Source: Verrucomicrobiota bacterium (lineage in GTDB: Bacteria > Verrucomicrobiota > Verrucomicrobiia > Limisphaerales > UBA1100). From it: a stretch of 10,308 nucleotides of DNA. The stretch lies in contig DQLO01000030.1 in NCBI GenBank assembly GCA_015660155.1, positions 1 through 10,308 on the forward strand, read 5' to 3'. The notes beneath the pieces were generated by a model. It worked only from the letters and a program-made list of their open reading frames with translations. It did no database searches and was not told the origin of the DNA. The position numbers were made by a program, and so were the translations under genes. This document shows positions 5,865 to 10,308 of the stretch, piece by piece (position 1 is the stretch's first letter; the number at the start of each line of letters is the position of its first letter).

Positions 5865-6794
5865 TTATTTTTCGCGCTTGGCCACGAAGGTTTCCACCAG
5901 TTGCTTGGCGCGCGTAAGATCTGCCGGCGGCATGGCTCCCTCCAGCCGGGCCGTGGCGGCCGCCATGTTTTTCTCGGTTTCCTTCAGCGCCTCGTCACGC
6001 TTCACTTTTGCGTTCCATTCTTCTTTGGATAATTTCTTTTTAAACTCCGCCTTCGTGCTGGGTGGCATCTGGTATTCCTTGGCATTGCGTCCCGCGAGGG
6101 CAAACCATTTGTACGCCCGCACTAGGTTCTGCGTGGTTCCCTGTCCTTTCATGTGCAGTTGAGCAAGGTTTTGTTGCGCCGGGCCGAAGCCTTGGTTGGC
6201 GGAGCGGCTGTACCAATGCACGGCCCCCACTAAATCGGGCGTATCTACGATTGTGCCGCTCGCGGTGCCTTTTTCCAGCAAATACCCCAGTGTAAATTGG
6301 GCATCCGCCAGCCCGGCTTTGGCGGCGCGCGTGTACCATATTGCCGCTTGCGGGAGGTCTTGCTTCACTCCCATGCCTTGTTCGTAGAGCATCCCCAAAT
6401 TAAATTGCGCAATGCGCGCGCCGGGGACGGTGATTACCTCGCCGCCCTTGATTCGGTTCATATCCACTTCCGGATTGGCCGCGCGAATCAGCTCCAGCGG
6501 AATCCCAAACCGTTCATTGATTTGCCAGCGCGACTCGCCACTGGCCACCGTGTAATTCGTCGTCGTGCCCGCCAGTTCATACCACCGCGCCGCCTTGGCG
6601 AGATCCTTCGGATATTTCTCTTTGTTCCCCTCCTGATAAATCACGCCCCATTCAATCTGGCTGGGCCGATGTCCCGCTGCGGCGTCCTTTTCCCGGTTGC
6701 CATCATAGTCCGGCTTGCTGCAGCCCCACGCGCACGCCAACACCGCCACCAGTAGACCCAATTTCGTTGAATTCCATTTGCCCCTCGACATCAT
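5865..6794 (-). CDS. Sel1-repeat lipoprotein with a LysM domain inserted between repeats
   Basis: This is a 309-residue protein with a signal peptide at 1-20 and a lipobox 'VLAC' with C21 as the likely lipidated cysteine (C25 fits less well). Sel1-like repeats are visible at about 40-76, 125-161, 162-202 and 203-237, with typical 'FNLGMLYEQGMGVKQD' and 'AAIWYTRAAKAG' helices. Between the first and second repeats, residues 79-124 form a LysM domain: 'YTVASGESRWQINERFG' (81-97), then 'RAANPEVD' and 'GGEVITVP'. LysM binds peptidoglycan glycan strands; Sel1 repeats are protein-protein scaffolds. The third repeat carries a short insert ('TIVDTP'). Residues 245-309 are charged and helical, possibly a coiled coil. 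The ATG at 6794 has AGGG 7 bases upstream, which favours it over the adjacent ATG at 6791. It is probably anchored in the outer membrane facing the cell wall. The MscS gene follows in the same operon. Domain calls are strong; the partner is unknown. Confidence 0.9.
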   Translation of the reverse strand: MMSRGKWNSTKLGLLVAVLACAWGCSKPDYDGNREKDAAAGHRPSQIEWGVIYQEGNKEKYPKDLAKAARWYELAGTTTNYTVASGESRWQINERFGIPLELIRAANPEVDMNRIKGGEVITVPGARIAQFNLGMLYEQGMGVKQDLPQAAIWYTRAAKAGLADAQFTLGYLLEKGTASGTIVDTPDLVGAVHWYSRSANQGFGPAQQNLAQLHMKGQGTTQNLVRAYKWFALAGRNAKEYQMPPSTKAEFKKKLSKEEWNAKVKRDEALKETEKNMAAATARLEGAMPPADLTRAKQLVETFVAKREK

Positions 6795-6876
6795 GCCGCC
6801 ACCCTACGCCATCCACCCTCTCGCCGCAAGTTTTCCCCTTGCCCACCGCGGCGGCTGCCCGCATTGTTTTTTCGTT

Positions 6877-7776
6877 ATGAAGAAACTCATCACCTGCCTT
6901 GCTGTGCTGCTGCTGCCCGGCTGCATTGAATTTGAAAAACAAACCCTCGTCTTCCGCCATTATCCCGAGACCGATACCCTCGTCATCTGGCAACACTACG
7001 AAGGCATCCACGGCGAAGACCAAGAGCACGGCCTCACCGAAACCGAACGCGAACAACTCCACTCCGTGGTCAACGGTCAACGGACGTTTTTCTTTGCCAA
7101 CTGGGTTTTCGAATACAATGCCAAGGACATCGATCGGTTTATCAATGGGGGAGAGGCCGAATTGCAAAAAGGCATTGAACCCAAAGCTAAGGCGGATGTT
7201 GTACGGCAATCGCTAGTCTGGATGAAGTTGCTCAAAAAAAGTGTGACCATTAAAAACGGCCCGTTTTATCTCAATGAACAAAAACGCCTCTGTGCCACGC
7301 AACAAGTCACCCTTCGAAACGCGGGCAAACTCATCCGGGAATTTAACGCTGTAATGCGGGCCTCTTATCTGCAAGGCGAAAACATCTTTAGGACTTTTGA
7401 AGAAGGCGATCCCAATATCGAGTTGCTCGAGAAATCCGCCCTCGCCAAGATGGAATTCCTCACACTCAAGGGCCAGCAATTGCGTTTTCAGTTGCCCTTG
7501 ACCGAGAAAAATTTTCGCGAATTGGACGTTGATGATTTGAAATTGTTCCGCAAGGCAGGCGTCCTGTTTGAACACAAAAATAATCTGCTCACCATAACCG
7601 CAGGTAAAGTGGAGGCGGCGGAGACTTCCGTTTCTATGCGGTTGCCGAAAGTGGCCTATCAACCCAACGCCGCCGAGGCGGTTTCCGAACGGTACGGGTT
7701 GGCGAAAGATTTCAATCCCGCCAAGGCCCGGGCGAAATTTCTCAAGGACAGCGACGCTCGCTATCTCAAAAAGTAG
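6877..7776 (+). CDS. Putative lipoprotein of unknown function
   Basis: This is a 299-residue protein starting at the ATG at 6877. Upstream in-frame codons would run into the divergent Sel1 gene and would bury the signal peptide. Residues 1-15 are a short basic and hydrophobic signal ('MKKLITCLAVLLLPG') ending at C16. The Pro two positions before the Cys is unusual for a lipobox, but the arrangement still fits lipoprotein processing. The mature chain begins 'IEFEKQTLVFRHYPETDTL', a beta-rich start I associate with uncharacterised PVC lipoproteins. It has no other membrane helix or recognisable catalytic motif. Residues 140-200 are mixed helix and strand, and the end is lysine-rich. There is no Shine-Dalgarno before the start, only a T-rich stretch. 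It lies 83 bases upstream of the TerB-PerM gene on the same strand, so co-transcription is possible but unproven. I do not recognise a function. Confidence 0.85.
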   Translation: MKKLITCLAVLLLPGCIEFEKQTLVFRHYPETDTLVIWQHYEGIHGEDQEHGLTETEREQLHSVVNGQRTFFFANWVFEYNAKDIDRFINGGEAELQKGIEPKAKADVVRQSLVWMKLLKKSVTIKNGPFYLNEQKRLCATQQVTLRNAGKLIREFNAVMRASYLQGENIFRTFEEGDPNIELLEKSALAKMEFLTLKGQQLRFQLPLTEKNFRELDVDDLKLFRKAGVLFEHKNNLLTITAGKVEAAETSVSMRLPKVAYQPNAAEAVSERYGLAKDFNPAKARAKFLKDSDARYLKK

Positions 7777-7847
7777 CACCGACGCACAAATCCATTCTGT
7801 GAATAATGCGCCCTTGTTTGCGTGGGCGCGGCGTTTAGGCTGCGCTC

Positions 7848-7855
7848 AAGGAGGT
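7848..7855 (+). promoter_or_regulatory. Strong ribosome binding site for the TerB-PerM gene
   Basis: AAGGAGGT at 7848-7855 matches the anti-Shine-Dalgarno closely and leaves 5 bases from GGAGG to the ATG at 7860. It fixes that start. It is the best Shine-Dalgarno in the window at a normal distance from a gene; most other starts here lack one. Confidence 0.85.
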
Positions 7856-7859
7856 TGGA

Positions 7860-9701
7860 ATGGAGACACCGTCGTTTTTTTCGCGGGCCACCGGTACGCT
7901 GGTGAACCCTTTATCCAAAGCAGTGGATTCCGTGCGCGAAGTCATCGCGCATCACGCGGGCGATCCGGATGAAAAATTGCTGCTGCAAAATATGCTGCAG
8001 CTATTCGTCATCGTGCTGCGCGCCGACGGCAAGGTTTCCGCCACCGAGCAACAGGCCGTGGCCACGCTGGTGCGCGATGTGTACGGCGAAGCCGCCGCCG
8101 CGCAGCTCCAACAAATGCTCGCCGAAGACAAAGCCCCCGACCTCGCCGAAGTCTGCGCCGGGTTGGCATCGCTGACCGCTGAAGAAAAAGAAATTCTCCT
8201 GCGCGCCCTCTTCACCGCTGCCTTTGCCGACAACCAATACGCGGAGGCCGAGGAGGAATGCATGCACCGCATCGCGCGCGAGCTGGGCATTGCCGAGGAA
8301 ACTTTCCAACGCGAGGAAGCCGCCGCGCTGGAGCAGCACAATCGCCGGATGAAACTCGTGCGCAGCAGCACCGGCCTCATCGCGTCGGTGGTGGTCATCG
8401 GCATTTTCATTCTCACCGCCACCTTTTTGAAGGCCGTGCTCTTTGGCCTCATCCTCGCTTATTTTTTCCTGCCATTGCAGCAGCGTTATACGAGCAGTTT
8501 TTTGGAAAACGGAATCCTCTCCAAGCTTTTCCGGTTGGCAAAGTTTTTGCTCGTGAAACCCTTCGCGTGGATTATCGGTGCCGTTAACGGGCTCTTCCGC
8601 AAAACCAAACCCGCCGAACCCAAGCCGGAATCCGACGAGGAAAAAACCCAAGCCGCCATCGGTCGCGCGTGCAATGCCACCGTGCTCACCGTGGTGCTGG
8701 CGCTGTTGCTCATCGTGGGCGGGTTGGTGGTGGTGACTCTCAGCGTGAAGCCGAAGGATATTGATGCCGACAAAGCCCGCATCCAACTCGCCGGTCTCGT
8801 TGGCAAAGCCACCGGCGCGCCGCTCATTGGCGATGCTGCCAAGGAACTTAAAACCACGCTCGATGACCCCAAGGCATTTGAAAATCTAAAAGAGAAATTT
8901 ATGAGCGGCTCCGGTGAAGCTGCCGGTGAAAAAAAATCCGTGATGAGCAGCACCGGCAAAGCCTTGGCCGCCGCGGCATCCATCCTCGGGACGGTTGGCA
9001 ATTTTTTGCTCAACACGCTGCTGGCGATTTTCTTCTTTTCATTTTTCCTTGGCAAAATGGCCGCCTATCATCGGCGTCATAGCAGTGATAGCAAGGACAC
9101 CAAGGAAGGCGATTACCTTGTGCAAAGCCTGTTCGAAACCTCGTGGCTGCCCACCACCAGCGAGGAGACCCTCCGCAGCGCCGCCGAGGTCATCAACGAA
9201 GTTTTCTTCAAACTCAAAACCTGGGTGCGCGGTTACCTGTGGATTATCATAATCGAAACCGTAATTTACATCACCGTCTTCCTGCTGCTCGGTGTGCCCT
9301 ATGCCGTGCCGCTCGGGATGGTGGCGGGCCTCACCGTGTTGCTGCCCTTCCTCGGGCCGCTCGTCAGCGTGGTGCTTACCATCAGTGTTTGCGTTGTCAC
9401 CGGCCACGCGGATCTGACTTTGCTCGGCCTCATCGGCGCCACGTACGTGACGATGAATCTGATTGTCGAGCAACTCTTCCTCTACCCCGCATTCGTCGGC
9501 GAAGCACTGGGGCTGAATATTTTGGAAACGCTGATCGTGGTATTACTCGGCGGCCTCTTCGCCGGCCTCGCCGGAATGATCTTCGCCGTGCCGGTGGCGA
9601 GCGTGTTGAAATTTTTAATCCCGCGCCTGTACCAAAGTTTTTTCCAAACCGAAGAATTGGAATTGCCGGGGCGGGGAGAGGGAATAGTGAGTAGGGAATG
9701 A
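7860..9701 (+). CDS. TerB-like domain fused to an AI-2E/PerM-family transporter
   Basis: This is a 613-residue protein. Residues about 37-155 are a soluble helical TerB-like domain: 'LRADGKVSATEQQAV' (53-67) and a second, weaker acidic half 'FADNQYAEAEEECMHRIARELG' region (122-143). From 171 on it is an AI-2E/PerM family membrane protein with helices at about 171-206, 274-296, 375-398, 457-482, 485-512, 517-545 and 553-587. It has family landmarks 'LLPFLGPLVS' (494-503), 'VEQLFLYPAFVGEALGLN' (536-553) and 'GGLFAGLAGMIFAVPVASVLK' region (564-584). PerM-type proteins are about 350 residues; the excess is the TerB domain and a charged loop (about 247-265). Transport substrates in this family vary and include autoinducer-2 and ions; none can be chosen here. 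TerB domains are linked to tellurite and other envelope stress modules and bind metal through acidic residues. The last codons lie inside an inverted repeat shared with the convergent gene. Confidence 0.92.
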   Translation: METPSFFSRATGTLVNPLSKAVDSVREVIAHHAGDPDEKLLLQNMLQLFVIVLRADGKVSATEQQAVATLVRDVYGEAAAAQLQQMLAEDKAPDLAEVCAGLASLTAEEKEILLRALFTAAFADNQYAEAEEECMHRIARELGIAEETFQREEAAALEQHNRRMKLVRSSTGLIASVVVIGIFILTATFLKAVLFGLILAYFFLPLQQRYTSSFLENGILSKLFRLAKFLLVKPFAWIIGAVNGLFRKTKPAEPKPESDEEKTQAAIGRACNATVLTVVLALLLIVGGLVVVTLSVKPKDIDADKARIQLAGLVGKATGAPLIGDAAKELKTTLDDPKAFENLKEKFMSGSGEAAGEKKSVMSSTGKALAAAASILGTVGNFLLNTLLAIFFFSFFLGKMAAYHRRHSSDSKDTKEGDYLVQSLFETSWLPTTSEETLRSAAEVINEVFFKLKTWVRGYLWIIIIETVIYITVFLLLGVPYAVPLGMVAGLTVLLPFLGPLVSVVLTISVCVVTGHADLTLLGLIGATYVTMNLIVEQLFLYPAFVGEALGLNILETLIVVLLGGLFAGLAGMIFAVPVASVLKFLIPRLYQSFFQTEELELPGRGEGIVSRE

Positions 9702-9750
9702 TCGTCCGTGGCCCGGAGGGCCAACATCTACTCACAAACCACTACTCACT
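9679..9750. repeat. Nested inverted repeat at the convergent junction of the PerM and PQQ genes
   Basis: The outer arms are AGTGAGTAG at 9686-9694 and CTACTCACT at 9742-9750 (perfect complements). A further copy, CTACTCAC, lies at 9728-9735. Inside lies a perfect hairpin, TGGCCC-GGA-GGGCCA (9709-9723). Short direct repeats 14 bases apart occur on each side: AGGGAAT at 9679 and 9693, and CTACTCAC at 9728 and 9742. Both gene ends fall in it: the PerM stop at 9699-9701 and the PQQ stop at 9742-9744. No T-run follows the hairpin on either strand, so it is not a classical intrinsic terminator, though it may still slow transcription from both sides. Confidence 0.6.
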
Positions 9751-10308
9751 TATCTTATAAATCTTCGCATTGCTCCGCACATAAATCGCGCCGCTGCCCA
9801 CGGCGGGGCTGCCGAGGATTTGTTCGTCGAGATTCAGCGTGCCGGTGATTTCGCCTTCTTTGCCGCGCGTGTCCACGATTTGCAACAGGCCGGTTTCGTT
9901 GACGCAATAAAGATGCGTGGTGGTGGCCACGGGGGTGGCGCTGAAGGGGCCTTTCAATCGGGTTTGCCAAATGCGTTCGCCAGTTTGGAGGTTGCCGGCG
10001 GTGAGCACGCCGGCGCTGTTGATGGTAAATACTTTGTTGCCGAGCACCACGGGGCTGGCGGTGCCGGGGGAGAGGCGGCGGCTTTGCCACAATTCTTTGG
10101 GCGTGTTCTCGGCGTCGGCTTTGTTGAGCTCCAACGCGGTGATGCCGTGGGAGGGAATGTACAGCACGCCGCCGCGCAGGGTGCTGGAGGGGATGGTGGA
10201 TGCGCCGCCTTCGTAGCTCCACGCTTTGGTGCCGTCGGCGGCGCGGATGGCGTCGATGCCGTTTTTGGATTGCAGCGCGATGAGGGTGTTGGTGAGGCGC
10301 ACGGGCGA
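9742..10308 (-). CDS. PQQ-like beta-propeller protein, C-terminal part only
   Basis: 189 codons are open on the minus strand from the right edge to a TAG at 9742-9744, so the N-terminus lies beyond the window. The GTG at 10302 is an internal Val ('SPVRLTNTLIAL'), not a start. The chain shows three to four beta-propeller blades of the PQQ/BamB type, with repeated 'G-x-x-x-W' motifs: 'AADGTKAWSYEGG', then 'NLQTGERIWQTRLKGPFSATP' region, and a final 'ILGSPAVGSGAIYVRSNAKIYKI' region. Such repeats occur in outer-membrane assembly factor BamB, in quinoprotein dehydrogenases and in many PVC secreted proteins. The metal and PQQ-binding residues of dehydrogenases are not in view, so the specific role is unknown. 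Its end overlaps the nested inverted repeat. Confidence 0.85.
   Translation of the reverse strand, partial: SPVRLTNTLIALQSKNGIDAIRAADGTKAWSYEGGASTIPSSTLRGGVLYIPSHGITALELNKADAENTPKELWQSRRLSPGTASPVVLGNKVFTINSAGVLTAGNLQTGERIWQTRLKGPFSATPVATTTHLYCVNETGLLQIVDTRGKEGEITGTLNLDEQILGSPAVGSGAIYVRSNAKIYKISE

Noticed and set aside
6799..6819. Direct repeat CCACCCT (two copies 14 bases apart) in the divergent region between the Sel1-LysM and lipoprotein genes.
   Set aside because: Seven bases of C-rich sequence are too short and compositionally biased to support an operator.
7808..7829. Inverted repeat GCGCCC...GGGCGC with a 10-base loop between the lipoprotein and TerB-PerM genes, considered as a terminator.
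   Set aside because: Short arms, a large loop and no T-run; common by chance in GC-rich sequence.
8001..8786. Long minus-strand open frame opposite the TerB-PerM gene (261 codons).
   Set aside because: His/Glu/Gly-rich antisense composition with no domain signal; the plus strand has clear TerB and PerM motifs and a strong ribosome binding site.
10300..10302. GTG as a possible start for the PQQ-like gene.
   Set aside because: It encodes a Val inside a beta-propeller blade ('SPVRLTNTL'), and the frame stays open to the window edge.

Overview
The window looks like chromosomal DNA of a Verrucomicrobiota-type bacterium or a close PVC relative. The clues are a G-F-T-L-I-E prepilin-like protein with the 'MADGSAK' tail motif common in that phylum, a PQQ-type beta-propeller, envelope lipoproteins and a GC-rich coding style. 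I inferred this from protein style, not from a marker gene, so it is a moderate-confidence guess. The window is almost entirely coding: nine genes, all in short one- or two-gene units, with no stretch over 300 bases lacking a gene. I saw no tRNA, rRNA, CRISPR array, transposase or phage gene.

Layout from left to right. (1) Minus strand, 1-2235: a prepilin-like protein fused to a thioredoxin domain, followed 6 bases later by a membrane-anchored TAXI-type solute-binding protein that runs off the left edge. (2) A 130-base divergent intergenic region, 2236-2365, with a leaderless-looking minus promoter, a strong inverted repeat and an orphan Shine-Dalgarno plus mini-ORF. (3) Plus strand, 2366-4812: hemB (Mg-type porphobilinogen synthase), overlapping by ATGA a GT-B-glycosyltransferase-like protein of unknown substrate. 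(4) Minus strand, 4731-6794: a Sel1-repeat lipoprotein carrying a LysM domain, then an MscS-family channel whose end overlaps the preceding convergent gene by 82 bases. (5) Plus strand, 6877-9701: a lipoprotein of unknown function, then a TerB-AI-2E/PerM fusion membrane protein. (6) Minus strand, 9742-10308: the C-terminal part of a PQQ-like beta-propeller protein. A nested inverted repeat forms the ends of both genes at the last convergent junction.

Most of the genes concern the cell envelope: periplasmic thiol chemistry, solute capture, peptidoglycan binding, osmotic release and membrane permease functions. hemB is the only clear core-metabolism gene. No single multi-gene defence or biosynthetic system is evident. 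The most unusual material is in domain architecture (pseudopilin-thioredoxin, LysM spliced between Sel1 repeats, TerB-PerM, a doubly anchored TAXI protein) and in the intergenic structures.
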